Assembly (NCBI RefSeq): GCF_000378045.1
Contig: NZ_KB899092.1
Location: forward strand, 208,554-272,553
Length of the DNA: 64,000 nt
Source: Marinobacterium rhizophilum DSM 18822
Lineage (GTDB): Bacteria; Pseudomonadota; Gammaproteobacteria; Pseudomonadales; Balneatricaceae
Direction of reading: 5' to 3'
Shown: piece after piece, positions 8,472 to 16,423 of the stretch
Layout: every line of letters begins with the position of its first letter
How positions within the stretch are numbered: the stretch's first letter is position 1
Notes under the pieces: generated by a model
Database searches by the model: none
What the model was told of the DNA's origin: nothing
The model's input: the letters and a program-made list of their open reading frames with translations, nothing else
Made by a program: the position numbers and the translations under genes

Positions 8472-9653
8472 ATGAGTATCGGTAAAGGCAGGGGGCGTGT
8501 CGCCCTGGTGGTGACAACGGCAACGATACTGGTGCTGGGGGCTGCGGGTTTTAAGTACTCTCAGCAATCCCAGGCCGCTACGGCTGAACCCCAGGCAGCG
8601 TCGGCAGCGCCCCAGGTGGAAGTCGCAACACTCCAGCCGGAAGCCGTCAATATCTGGAGTGAGTTTTCAGGCCGGCTTGAGGCGGTGGAAGTGGTGCAGA
8701 TCAGGCCCAGGGTCAGCGGCACGCTCGACCAGGTGCTGTTCCGTGAGGGCAGCCTGGTTGAGGCCGGAGAACCGCTTTACGTGATCGATCCGCGTCCCTA
8801 TGCCGCAGCGGTGGCCAGTGCCAAGGCTGCGCTGGCTTCGGCGCGCTCCAGGGTTGAGTTTGCCCGTGTCGAACTCGACAGGGTCAAGGGGCTCGAATAC
8901 CGCAAGGTGATTTCAAAAAGTCAGTTCGACTCGGTGAATAATGACTACCGTGTTGCCCAGGCCGATATGAATGCGGCCGAGGCCGCACTGGACATTGCGC
9001 AGCTCAATCTGGAGTACGCCCATATCAGCGCCCCGACCAGCGGGCGTATCAGTCGCAGCGAAGTGACGCGCGGTAACCTGGTGGAAGGTGGTGCCAATGG
9101 TCCAGTGCTGGCGACCATCGTATCCAGTGACCGGCTCTATGCCGAATTCGATGTAGATGAGCAGACCTACCTGAACCTGGTACGGAACCGCAGCGACAAG
9201 CCGCTGGCCGTGACACTCAGTCTGGCGGGTGAAGAGGCGATCTACCAGGGCGAGATGCATGCGTTCGACAACCGTCTGTCCAGCCAGAGCGGCACCATTC
9301 GTGCTCGGGCGTTATTTGACAATCCGGACGGCGCCCTGATTCCTGGCATGTTTGCCAGTGTCCGTGTTGCCGCCCCGGTGCAGGGGCAGGCACTGCTGGT
9401 CGAGCAGCGGGCGCTGGGCACCAATCAGGATCAGAAATACGTGTATGTCGTGGATGACAATAACGTCGTGTCGTATCGCCCGGTGACGCTGGGGGCCGCG
9501 GTGGGCGAACGGCGCCTGGTGCTGCAGGGACTCAATGCGGGTGACAAGGTGATGGTAAACAGCCTGTTACGGGTTATGCCCGGCATGAGCGTTACGCCGG
9601 TGGACATCCGCGGTAGCGCAAAGGCGGATGGCAGCGTTGCCTATCAGCTTTAG
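8472..9653 (+). CDS. RND efflux periplasmic adaptor, MexE-like
   Basis: Membrane-fusion protein of 393 residues joining the RND pump to an outer-membrane channel. An N-terminal hydrophobic anchor (residues 9-27, VALVVTTATILVLGAAGF) precedes the lipoyl/barrel-sandwich half GRLEAVEVVQIRPRVSG, a long alpha-hairpin rich in Ala, Arg and Leu (about 110-180), the second lipoyl half INLEYAHISAPTSG-type strand (read here as LEYAHISAPTSGRIS), and the beta-barrel with IRARALFDNPDGALIPGMFA. GGAGG stands seven bases before the ATG. It has its own promoter and operators, separate from the pump gene 1 kb upstream, and is followed after 24 bp by the thioredoxin-like gene. Confidence 0.92.
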   Translation: MSIGKGRGRVALVVTTATILVLGAAGFKYSQQSQAATAEPQAASAAPQVEVATLQPEAVNIWSEFSGRLEAVEVVQIRPRVSGTLDQVLFREGSLVEAGEPLYVIDPRPYAAAVASAKAALASARSRVEFARVELDRVKGLEYRKVISKSQFDSVNNDYRVAQADMNAAEAALDIAQLNLEYAHISAPTSGRISRSEVTRGNLVEGGANGPVLATIVSSDRLYAEFDVDEQTYLNLVRNRSDKPLAVTLSLAGEEAIYQGEMHAFDNRLSSQSGTIRARALFDNPDGALIPGMFASVRVAAPVQGQALLVEQRALGTNQDQKYVYVVDDNNVVSYRPVTLGAAVGERRLVLQGLNAGDKVMVNSLLRVMPGMSVTPVDIRGSAKADGSVAYQL

Positions 9654-9677
9654 GTTAATCGATAAGGAGCAAAAGCA

Positions 9678-10013
9678 ATGAGTGATCAGGTAAACAGTGT
9701 AAGTGATGCCAATTTCGCGCAGGAGGTTCTGGCCAGCGAATTACCGGTGGTTGTTGATTTCTGGGCGCCCTGGTGCAAGCCCTGTGAGGATGTGGCGCCG
9801 GTTGTGGCGAGTCTGGCACAGACCTATGCTGGCAAAGTGCGTTTTGTAAAGCTGAATGTTGATGAGAACCCGCAGATCACCGGTGAGATGGGCATTCGGG
9901 GGCTGCCGACATTGATGTTGCTGCGTGATGGGGAGGTGGTCAATACGAAGGTTGGCGCGCTACCCGCCGCCCAGATGACAGCCTGGCTCGACGGCCGGCT
10001 GGCTGCAGGCTAA
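9678..10013 (+). CDS. Thioredoxin-like protein with CKPC active site
   Basis: 111 residues, a complete single-domain thioredoxin fold without signal peptide, so cytoplasmic. The redox centre is WAPWCKPC near residue 30-37, where standard thioredoxin has CGPC; the lysine should alter redox potential or partner choice. The cis-proline loop RGLPTLML near residue 75 is intact. The N-terminus is slightly longer than in TrxA. The gene follows the pump adaptor by 24 bp with its own AAGGAG site, so it is probably in the same operon and under the TetR protein, whose sensor domain is itself rich in cysteine. A link to thiol stress is inference. Confidence 0.85.
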   Translation: MSDQVNSVSDANFAQEVLASELPVVVDFWAPWCKPCEDVAPVVASLAQTYAGKVRFVKLNVDENPQITGEMGIRGLPTLMLLRDGEVVNTKVGALPAAQMTAWLDGRLAAG

Positions 10014-10079
10014 CGCAGCACGCCTGTCCGCCCACCCGCTGTTGGGCGTGGTGGGCGGACTGCGCGAGCGGGTAGCGGC

Positions 10080-10556
10080 TTACAGGTGCTTGGTGGCATC
10101 GACCGGTTCGGCAGTTGCCATCAGGCGGCGAAACTCGTTACCCGACAACTTGAGCAGATTCTGGTGGTCGCCGGATTCGATGAAGACCTCCGCTTCACCC
10201 AGCAGGCGGCGGTCAACCAGCGTTTCGAGCTTGTAGGCGCTGCCAACGGGGACCAGTGCACCGGGATCGCAATCGGTGAAAATATTCTGCAGTTCCGTTT
10301 CGGTCGCCAGTCCGACCGGTTCACCCAGCAGCTGGTGCAGCTGCCCGAGTTGTACCCGGTGATCGGCCGGCAAGACCATCATCAGGTAGCTGTCATCGTT
10401 GCGCTTGAGTACCACGGCTTTGGCCAGTTGATGGCCTGGCACATGGGCCACTTCCGCCGTACGGGCACTGGACGTCGGACTGTAATGGTGGTGCTGGGCT
10501 TCGTAGACGATTGCGTAACGATCCAGCTGTTCTTTAAGTGTGGCGGCAATGGGCAT
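10080..10556 (-). CDS. YbaK/ProX-type aminoacyl-tRNA deacylase domain protein
   Basis: 158 residues forming a lone YbaK/ProRS-insertion domain, the family that hydrolyses mischarged tRNAs such as Ala- or Cys-tRNA(Pro). Visible marks are AVVLKRNDDSYLMMVLPADHRV in the first half (its core KAVVLK supplies the conserved lysine) and GALVPVGSAYKLETLVD in the second. The TAEVAHVPGHQLAKA segment is the usual specificity loop. AGGAG stands six bases before the ATG. The exact tRNA substrate is not predictable. It is convergent to the thioredoxin-like gene and divergent from the structured region at 10600-10790. Confidence 0.82.
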   Translation of the reverse strand: MPIAATLKEQLDRYAIVYEAQHHHYSPTSSARTAEVAHVPGHQLAKAVVLKRNDDSYLMMVLPADHRVQLGQLHQLLGEPVGLATETELQNIFTDCDPGALVPVGSAYKLETLVDRRLLGEAEVFIESGDHQNLLKLSGNEFRRLMATAEPVDATKHL

Positions 10557-10599
10557 GGCGATTCTCCTGCGCTTACCGGATGCCTTAAAGTTTAGTTCA

Positions 10600-10790
10600 G
10601 ACTCTATAGGCCGGCAGGAGCTTTGGTGCGAAGCCGCAACGGCCGAACGCTGGCGACATGCGCAAACCGGGCGCCTGCCCGGTAAATTCAGGTGATTCGA
10701 GCATGAGCGCGTACACAGGTGCGCATGCTCAGGTCTAAAGGAACAGCAACATCACTAGGCGCCGGGCGAGAGTCCGGCGCCTTTTTGCCT
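10600..10790 (+). ncRNA. Candidate small RNA with intrinsic terminator
   Basis: No reading frame is convincing here, yet the plus strand carries three successive hairpins: ACCGGGC with GCCCGGT (10666-10683), GAGCATG with CATGCTC extended inward (10699-10730), and a strong terminator (10758-10786). GGTGAT at 10691-10696 can pair with ATCACT at 10751-10756 and close a multibranch around the second hairpin. A terminator with no plus-strand gene in front of it implies a short transcript starting near 10600. I do not recognise the RNA family; the start is a guess. Confidence 0.35.
10758..10786 (+). terminator. Intrinsic terminator without an upstream protein gene
   Basis: GGCGCCGG (10758-10765) pairs perfectly with CCGGCGCC (10774-10781) across an 8-base loop, followed by five T residues. 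It ends whatever plus-strand RNA is made between the ybaK-like gene and the insertion sequence. Confidence 0.9.
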
Positions 10791-10859
10791 ATGTCGGCAG
10801 GCATTCTGCAAGTGTATCGCGCACAGAGTGAGCTCCTTGTATGTTAAGACTCAACGAAA

Positions 10860-11060
10860 TGATAGGGTTCTTCACCAGTTACCGGGGAGGCCGCTGGCTC
10901 CTGGAGGCAGCTCTGACTGACCTCGTCCGTAGAGTGGCTCCCCGCCTCATTGCCAACCTCGAAGAGTATCAGGAAGCCAGTCAGACTGGATTTCGCATCA
11001 CAAGGTCGAGGCAGCATCAAGTGCGAGGTCGGGGAACCGGTTTCTATTGTGAAGCAAACT
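10860..11060 (+). ncRNA. Candidate IS110 bridge RNA
   Basis: The left end folds into two consecutive stem-loops. The first is closed by GGGGAG plus CC (10884-10892) with GGCTCCCC (10936-10943); the second by CCTCGA (10957-10962) with TCGAGG (11006-11011), with an inner hairpin CCAGT/ACTGG (10977-10989). In the second loop AGAGTATC (10963-10970) equals the right end of the element (12081-12088), and ACAAGG (11000-11005) is complementary to its first six bases (10835-10840): the pattern of left and right donor guides. In the first loop GAGGCAGCT (10904-10912) matches the left flank GAGTGAGCT at 7 of 9 positions, and CGTAG (10928-10932) is complementary to CT plus ACG of the right flank. RNA boundaries are approximate. 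Confidence 0.6.
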
Positions 11061-11079
11061 TGACCTGGAGTGAAAGTCA

Positions 11080-12072
11080 GTGAGTGTGTTTGTCGGTGTG
11101 GATATTTCAGCCAAGACGTTTGATCTCGTCAGCAGGAAAGCCGGACATAGTTCAAAGACTGAGCAGTTCAAGCAGACACCGGACGGTCATGCCAAGGCGA
11201 TCAAACGGCTCACCGCACTCCAGCCCACGGTCATCGTGCTGGAAGCCACAGGGATCTACTACTTGGACTTGGCGGTGGCGTTGGTCCAGGCAGGGCTGCC
11301 TGTCGCCGTCATAAACCCGAAGAGCTTCCGCCATTTCGCGGAACTCATGTTGACGGGCAGTAAGACTGACGGCATCGATGCGGCCCTGCTTGCTGAGTAT
11401 GGTGAACGCATGAGGCCCAGACTCTGGACGCCTCCCGATGAAGCGTGCCTAGCCTTGCGAGACTTGGGGAGGCAGATCAACCGCTTGACCGCGACGCGAA
11501 CTCAGGCCAAAAACCGGTTACACGCTCTGCAGTCCAAACGCTCTACGATGCCACTGCTGATTGAGGACGAGCAGGAAGGCATCGACTTGCTGGATCGACG
11601 TATTGAGCGGTTGAGCAAGGCTGCTCTGGCGCTGATAGCCCAGAACAGAACCCTTTCAAGGAGTTTGGAGAATATGCGGGCGGCGAAGGGGATAGGGGAG
11701 GCTTCGGCTATCGCCATACTGGCCGAGCTATGCGTGCTTCCGCAACACCTGAAAGCGCCACAGGTAAGCCGCTTTGCTGGCTTGGATGTACGACTGACCC
11801 AGTCAGGCACCAGCGTAAACAGGCCAGCGCGCCTGAGCAAGGCAGGCAATGCCTACCTGCGTGCTGCGCTGTACATGCCAGCGATGAGTGCGGTACGACA
11901 TGACCCGAGGGCGAAAGCGTTCTACGAGGCGCTGGTATCGAGAGGTAAGAAAAAAATCCAGGCCCAGTGTGCGGTCATGAGGAAGTACCTGACCGGATTA
12001 TGGGCCTGTATTCAGACTGAAGCCGCGTTCGACTCAACACTGCTGTTCAGTGACGAGCACATGAACGCTTGA
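11080..12072 (+). CDS. IS110-family transposase (bridge-RNA-guided recombinase)
   Basis: 330 residues. The N-terminal RuvC-like DEDD domain shows D8 (VGVDIS), E55 (LEATG), D97 and D100 (KTDGIDA). A coiled-coil segment follows (about 125-195), then the Tnp_20 domain with KGIGEASAIAILAE and RFAGLDVRLTQSGTS, where S242 aligns with the catalytic serine of the family. No frameshift or missing residue is seen, so the enzyme looks active. The start is GTG at 11080 with GGAG nine bases before it. The 80-codon frame upstream (10841-11083) lies in the left end and is taken as non-coding. Confidence 0.93.
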   Translation: MSVFVGVDISAKTFDLVSRKAGHSSKTEQFKQTPDGHAKAIKRLTALQPTVIVLEATGIYYLDLAVALVQAGLPVAVINPKSFRHFAELMLTGSKTDGIDAALLAEYGERMRPRLWTPPDEACLALRDLGRQINRLTATRTQAKNRLHALQSKRSTMPLLIEDEQEGIDLLDRRIERLSKAALALIAQNRTLSRSLENMRAAKGIGEASAIAILAELCVLPQHLKAPQVSRFAGLDVRLTQSGTSVNRPARLSKAGNAYLRAALYMPAMSAVRHDPRAKAFYEALVSRGKKKIQAQCAVMRKYLTGLWACIQTEAAFDSTLLFSDEHMNA

Positions 12073-12126
12073 CTCTCAACAGAGTATCTACGCGGATGCA
12101 GGAGCCTGGTCTGCGGGCGAATCGAC

Positions 12127-12205
12127 TTATTTATCGCGAATCGAGTGGTTGGCCATGTGCTCCAGGGCCTTGATCATCGCCGCAGAGGGTAAGCCCCAGT
12201 TTTAG
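12127..12205 (-). pseudogene. 3' scrap of a second glxR-like gene
   Basis: Read on the minus strand, this stretch encodes NWGLPSAAMIKALEHMANHS followed by IRDK and a TAA stop, with a stop codon just before it. The last 15 residues before the terminal lysine equal the end of the intact glxR next door. At DNA level 12140-12177 matches 12220-12257 with three changes. It has no start and is far too short to be a gene. It lies directly downstream of glxR in the same orientation, between it and the insertion sequence. It is the left-hand counterpart of the glcF scrap at 27580-27791. Confidence 0.8.
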
Positions 12206-12209
12206 AGCA

Positions 12210-13097
12210 TCAGTCACGGATCGAGTGGTTGGCCATATGCTCGAGCGCCTTGATCATGGCGGAGTGATCCCAGTTCTCGCCGCCGAGTGCCGCGCAGGTG
12301 CTGAAGTTCTGCTGTGCGCTGGCGGTGTTGGGCAGGTTCAGCTTGAGTGCCCGGGCGCCTTCCAGCGCCAGGTTGAGATCTTTCTGGTGCAGGCAGATCT
12401 TGAAACCCGGATCGAAGGTGCCCTTGACCATGCGCTCGCCGTGCACTTCCAGAATCTTGGACGAGGCAAAGCCGCCCATCAGGGCTTCGCGTACCTTGGC
12501 AGGATCCGCGCCTGCCTTGGAGGCGAACAGCAGGGCCTCGGCTACGGCCTGGATATTCAGCGCCACGATGATCTGGTTGGCGACCTTGGTGGTCTGGCCG
12601 TCACCGTTGCCACCCACCAGGGTGATGTTCTTGCCCATGGCGTCGAACAGCGGCTTGGCGCGCTCAAAGGCCGCGTCGCTGCCACCCACCATGATGGTCA
12701 GGCTGGCGGCCTTGGCGCCCACTTCACCGCCCGACACGGGCGCGTCCATGTACTCGGCGCCGGTCTCATTAATGCGGGCGGCAAATGCCTTGGTGGCGAT
12801 GGGCGAGATCGAGCTCATGTCGATGATGATCTTGCCGGCGGCAGCCCCCTCGGCCACGCCATCGGTACCGAACAGAACCTCTTCAACCTGGGGGGTGTCA
12901 GGCACCATCAGGATGATGAATTCGCTCTCCTGCGTGACCGCCTTGGGGCTTGGCAGGGCTGTGCCGTTGGCGCCCAGCAGATCTGCCGGTGCAGGGGAGT
13001 GATGCTCGGAAAAATAAAGACTGTGACCTGCTTTTTGCAGGTTTTCTGCCATGGGCTTGCCCATGATGCCAGTGCCGATAAATCCTATACGTGCCAT
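12210..13097 (-). CDS. glxR: Tartronate semialdehyde reductase
   Basis: Reduces tartronate semialdehyde to D-glycerate with NAD(P)H, third step of the glyoxylate-to-glycerate route. 295 residues, a standard beta-hydroxyacid dehydrogenase: Rossmann motif GFIGTGIMGKPMAENL at residue 4, substrate loop DAPVSGGEVGAKAASLTIMV near 120, catalytic lysine in GDGQTTKVANQI near 170, and a helical C-terminal domain with HQKDLNLAL. It follows hyi by 26 bp in a gcl-hyi-glxR operon. No glycerate kinase or pyruvate kinase gene follows, unlike in many relatives; instead there is a 3' scrap of a second copy and an insertion sequence. Confidence 0.93.
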   Translation of the reverse strand: MARIGFIGTGIMGKPMAENLQKAGHSLYFSEHHSPAPADLLGANGTALPSPKAVTQESEFIILMVPDTPQVEEVLFGTDGVAEGAAAGKIIIDMSSISPIATKAFAARINETGAEYMDAPVSGGEVGAKAASLTIMVGGSDAAFERAKPLFDAMGKNITLVGGNGDGQTTKVANQIIVALNIQAVAEALLFASKAGADPAKVREALMGGFASSKILEVHGERMVKGTFDPGFKICLHQKDLNLALEGARALKLNLPNTASAQQNFSTCAALGGENWDHSAMIKALEHMANHSIRD

Positions 13098-13123
13098 CTG
13101 TATGCTCCGTTCGTCGTTGGGGG

Positions 13124-13906
13124 TCAGATCTGGTTGTAGTCTTTCAGCCAGCCAAGACCGGCTTCGGTGCTGGTGGCCGGCTTGTATTCGCAGCCGATCC
13201 AGCCGTCGTACCCCAGGGTGTCAATGAAGTTGAACAGGAAGTGGTAATTGATTTCGCCGGTACCCGGCTCGTGCCGGCCGGGATTGTCCGCCAGCTGGAT
13301 ATGGTTGATGGCGCCGAGGTTGGCCTCAATGGTGCGCGCCAGGTCGCCTTCCATGATCTGCATGTGGTAGATGTCGTATTGCAGGCTCAGGTTGTCGCTG
13401 CCAACCGCGTCGCGAATGGCGAGCGCCTGGGCCGTCGTATTAAGAAAGAAACCCGGTATATCGCGGGTGTTAATCGCTTCCATCACCAGTCGAATGCCGG
13501 CTTGTTTCAGCTGGTCGGCTGCATATTTCAGGTTGGCAATGAAGGTGCTGCGAGCCTGTTCGTTGCTGACGCCTTGCGGCTGAATACCCGCCAGGCAGTT
13601 GACCTGGCGGTTGCCCAGCACCTGGGCGTAGTCGATGGCGCGCTGTACACCGGCACGGAACTCTTCTGTGCGCTCTGGGTGACAGGCGATACCGCGCTCC
13701 CCCGCATTCCAGTCGCCAGCGGGGAGGTTGAACAGCACCTGGGTGAGTCCATTGGCGTCGAGTTTCGCCTTGATGTCTGCTGCTTCATAGTCGTACGGGA
13801 ACAGGTATTCCACGCCACTGAAGCCGGCCTTGGCGGCAGCCTCGAAGCGATCAAGAAAATCGTATTCAGTAAACAGCATGGACAGGTTGGCACATAAGCG
13901 TGTCAT
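13124..13906 (-). CDS. hyi: Hydroxypyruvate isomerase
   Basis: Interconverts hydroxypyruvate and tartronate semialdehyde, cytoplasmic, 260 residues, TIM barrel of the xylose-isomerase-like superfamily. The N-terminus MTRLCANLSMLFTE is the canonical one, so the start at 13906 (GGAG upstream) is preferred to the in-frame ATG at 13930. Metal-ligand segments are recognisable: VMEAINTRDIPGFF near 145, LQYDIYHMQIMEGDL near 180, HIQLADNPGRHEPGTGEINY near 210 and GCEYKP near 240. It lies between glxR and gcl in one operon. Confidence 0.92.
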   Translation of the reverse strand: MTRLCANLSMLFTEYDFLDRFEAAAKAGFSGVEYLFPYDYEAADIKAKLDANGLTQVLFNLPAGDWNAGERGIACHPERTEEFRAGVQRAIDYAQVLGNRQVNCLAGIQPQGVSNEQARSTFIANLKYAADQLKQAGIRLVMEAINTRDIPGFFLNTTAQALAIRDAVGSDNLSLQYDIYHMQIMEGDLARTIEANLGAINHIQLADNPGRHEPGTGEINYHFLFNFIDTLGYDGWIGCEYKPATSTEAGLGWLKDYNQI

Positions 13907-13981
13907 GGCAGTCTCCAGTTGTTGGGTCACTCGCCACCCCGGTCTGTGCCGGGGCTGGCTTGATGTTGTACTGGCGGCCCA

Positions 13982-15718
13982 TCAGGCCGGCAGGGACTCA
14001 AATTCATTGATGTTGTCGATCTCGGTACCCATGGAGATGTTGGTGACACGCTCCAGGATAATTTCAACGACAACCGGTACGCGGTACTGTGCCTTGATGC
14101 GCTTGGCCTCTTCAAGGGCGGCGCCAATGTCGTTGGGATCCCGTACCCGTATGGCCTTGCAGCCCAGCCCTTCGACTACGGCAACGTGATCGACACCGTA
14201 GCCTTCCAATTCTGGTGCATTGATATTGTCAAATGCCAGCTGGACGCAGTAATCAATATCGAAGTTGCGCTGTGCCTGGCGAATCAGCCCCAGGTAGGAG
14301 TTGTTTACCAGTACGTGGATGTAGGGCAGGTTGAACTGCGCACCCACCGCCAGCTCCTCGATCATGAACTGGAAATCGTAGTCGCCGGAAATCGCAACGA
14401 CCTCCCGATCCGGGTTGGCCTTGACGACACCCAGTGCCGCGGGCGCTGTCCAGCCCAGCGGACCGGCCTGGCCGGCATTGATCCAGTTGCGCGGCTTGTA
14501 AACGTGTAGAAACTGGGCCGCCGCAATCTGTGACAGGCCAATGGTGGTGACATAGCACGTATCCTCGCCGAACGCCGCGTTCATTTCTGCATAGACACGC
14601 TGTGGCTTGACGGGAATATTGTCAAAGTCGCTGCGTCGCCCCATGGTCTGCTTGCGTTCCAGGCAGTCGGCGGCCCAGGCCGAACGATCCTTGAGACGGT
14701 TGGCGGCTTTCCATTCACGCGCGACCTCGACAAACAGCTCCAGCGCGCTGCCGGCATCGGAAACGATACCCAGATCCGGCGTAAAGACACGGCCAATCTG
14801 GGTGGGCTCGATATCGACATGCACGAAGGTACGGTTCTGGGTGTAAACGTCAACCGAGCCCGTGTGGCGGTTGGCCCAGCGGTTGCCAATACCCAGTACA
14901 AAGTCTGATTCAAGCATCGTGGCGTTACCATAGCGGTGCGACGTCTGCAGTCCGGCCATGCCGGCCATCAGCGGGTGATCGTCTGAGATTGATCCCCAGC
15001 CCATGAGTGTCGGAATAACCGGTACACCGATGATCTCAGCGAACTCCACCAGTTTGGCCGACGCGTTGGCATTGATGATGCCCCCGCCCGCGACCAGCAA
15101 CGGCTGCTCGGACGCATTGAGCATTTCCAGCGCCCGTTCGATCTGTTTGCGGGTTGCGGTGGGTTTGTAGGCCGACATCGGCTCATACATTTCGGGATCG
15201 AATTCGATTTCCGCCATTTGCACATCAATCGGCAGGTCGATCAGGACGGGGCCTGGGCGACCTGAGCGCATCAGGTGAAACGCCTGCTGGAAAACCTGCG
15301 GCACAAGTCCGGGCTCCAGTACGGTGGTGGCCCATTTTGTAACGGGTTTGGCGATGGTCTCGATGTCCACGGCCTGGAAGTCTTCCTTGTGCAGCCGGGC
15401 TCGGGGTGCCTGGCCGGTAATGCACAGCATGGCAATGGAGTCGGCGGAGGCTGAATAGAGCCCGGTAATCATGTCGGTACCGGCGGGCCCGGAGGTGCCG
15501 ATGCAAACGCCGATGTTGCCGGGTGTGCTGCGGGTATAGCCCTCGGCCATGTGGGAGGCGCCTTCAACGTGGCGCGCCAGTACATGGTCGATGCCGCCGA
15601 GCTTTTTCATGGCCGCATACATCGGGTTGATCGCCGCACCCGGAACGCCGAAGGCCGTGTCGATGCCTTCGATTTTCAGAATTTCAACTGCCGCTTCTAT
15701 TGCTCTCATCTTCGCCAT
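13982..15718 (-). CDS. gcl: Glyoxylate carboligase
   Basis: Thiamine-diphosphate enzyme joining two glyoxylates to tartronate semialdehyde and CO2, 578 residues. The N-terminal PYR domain opens [18 protein letters not shown], with [15 protein letters not shown] and [14 protein letters not shown]; Gcl lacks the usual catalytic glutamate and that substitution is consistent here. The central domain binds FAD for structural reasons, and the PP domain has [13 protein letters not shown] and [13 protein letters not shown] for ThDP-Mg binding. GGGAGG precedes the ATG by about ten bases. It is the first gene of gcl-hyi-glxR. A 700-bp non-coding region with a candidate operator lies upstream. Confidence 0.95.
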   Translation of the reverse strand: MAKMRAIEAAVEILKIEGIDTAFGVPGAAINPMYAAMKKLGGIDHVLARHVEGASHMAEGYTRSTPGNIGVCIGTSGPAGTDMITGLYSASADSIAMLCITGQAPRARLHKEDFQAVDIETIAKPVTKWATTVLEPGLVPQVFQQAFHLMRSGRPGPVLIDLPIDVQMAEIEFDPEMYEPMSAYKPTATRKQIERALEMLNASEQPLLVAGGGIINANASAKLVEFAEIIGVPVIPTLMGWGSISDDHPLMAGMAGLQTSHRYGNATMLESDFVLGIGNRWANRHTGSVDVYTQNRTFVHVDIEPTQIGRVFTPDLGIVSDAGSALELFVEVAREWKAANRLKDRSAWAADCLERKQTMGRRSDFDNIPVKPQRVYAEMNAAFGEDTCYVTTIGLSQIAAAQFLHVYKPRNWINAGQAGPLGWTAPAALGVVKANPDREVVAISGDYDFQFMIEELAVGAQFNLPYIHVLVNNSYLGLIRQAQRNFDIDYCVQLAFDNINAPELEGYGVDHVAVVEGLGCKAIRVRDPNDIGAALEEAKRIKAQYRVPVVVEIILERVTNISMGTEIDNINEFESLPA

Positions 15719-16423
15719 GGTGATGGCCTCCCAGGTCTAGTAGTGAATCCGCATCGAATGGCGCGCCGGGTCGATTAGGTGCTTGCCGTGCAAGAGTCTG
15801 TAACCGGGTGTGCCGCGCTGTTGAGGCCAGTAGAACAGGTATGGGGATACCGTTCAACTATAATGGAAGTTGATTTCATATTGTGGAAGATGTTTTGTGT
15901 TAGTTTTTGTTTGTTAAAATTATTTAAAAACAAAAAGTTATAATCTTTATATAGGTCATTTGTGGAAATCATAAAAATTCCACTCAGTAAAAATGAATCT
16001 TAAAAAGGTTTTTCTTATAGATGCGTGCCGCTCGGCCAAACGGTGGGCGAGGTGCACTGAACGGACCCGCTCTGTCCTGGAAAAACGCCGGAGCACGGGG
16101 AGGTTGAAACGGGGTAGGGATCGATACGGGTAGTACGCCTGCGCGTCGCGCGGCGGACGGGCTCGCGCAGCGAAGAAGCGCTTTGTGAAGTCGGTCGATG
16201 GGGCGAGGACTGCTGTCAGTCAGGGGGTGGCCGAAAAGGGCGGGGAGGGACTCCGGGTGTTAACCGGCCGTTCAGAGCCGGCCTGCAGGGCACATCCTGC
16301 TAGAAATCCTCGCAGGGCCGGACCCGGTCAGCATGTTCATTTGCACCACGCAAACGGCTGTTTTTCGTCGATCCGGCTTGATCAATCCGTTTCAACAGCC
16401 TGTTGAGCCATTCGCGCGAGGGC
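15719..16423. promoter_or_regulatory. Long non-coding region between gcl and glcC, with dyads
   Basis: About 700 bp without a convincing gene. The AT-rich part nearest gcl (15850-16020) should hold the gcl promoter and contains GTGGAA (15962-15967) mirrored by TTCCAC (15978-15983) across a 10-bp spacer, resembling the TGGAA/TTCCA dyads used by IclR-type regulators of glyoxylate genes; the IclR protein at 28051 is a candidate ligand (inference). The GC-rich remainder (16020-16400) shows nothing recognisable. TCAACAG-C-CTGTTGA, a perfect dyad at 16392-16406, sits just after the glcC stop but has no T-run. Confidence 0.5.

Larger units (their letters stand above)
10835..12089 (+). mobile_element. 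IS110-family insertion sequence, IS110 group, complete
   Basis: About 1255 bp, close to the size of IS621. One transposase gene is preceded by 245 bp of non-coding left end and followed by only 17 bp, the layout of the IS110 group, where the bridge RNA is encoded upstream. The ends are proposed from matches to the candidate bridge RNA: the left end begins CCTTGT at 10835 after a CT core (10833-10834), and the right end closes with AGAGTAT plus CT (12081-12089). There are no terminal inverted repeats and no target duplication beyond the CT, as expected. It sits beside a 3' scrap of a glxR-like gene. Confidence 0.75.

Noticed and set aside
10691..10760. Resemblance of CAGGTCTAAAGGAACAGC to the SRP RNA apex
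   Set aside because: Two bases of the nearly invariant SRP motif are missing and the flanks do not form the long hairpin of 4.5S RNA.
10841..11083. 80-codon plus-strand frame before the IS110 transposase
   Set aside because: It lies inside the structured left end that carries the candidate bridge RNA, has no ribosome site and no recognisable protein feature.
16185..16406. 73-codon plus-strand frame between gcl and glcC
   Set aside because: No ribosome site, no similarity recognised, and it ends in the dyad beside the glcC stop.
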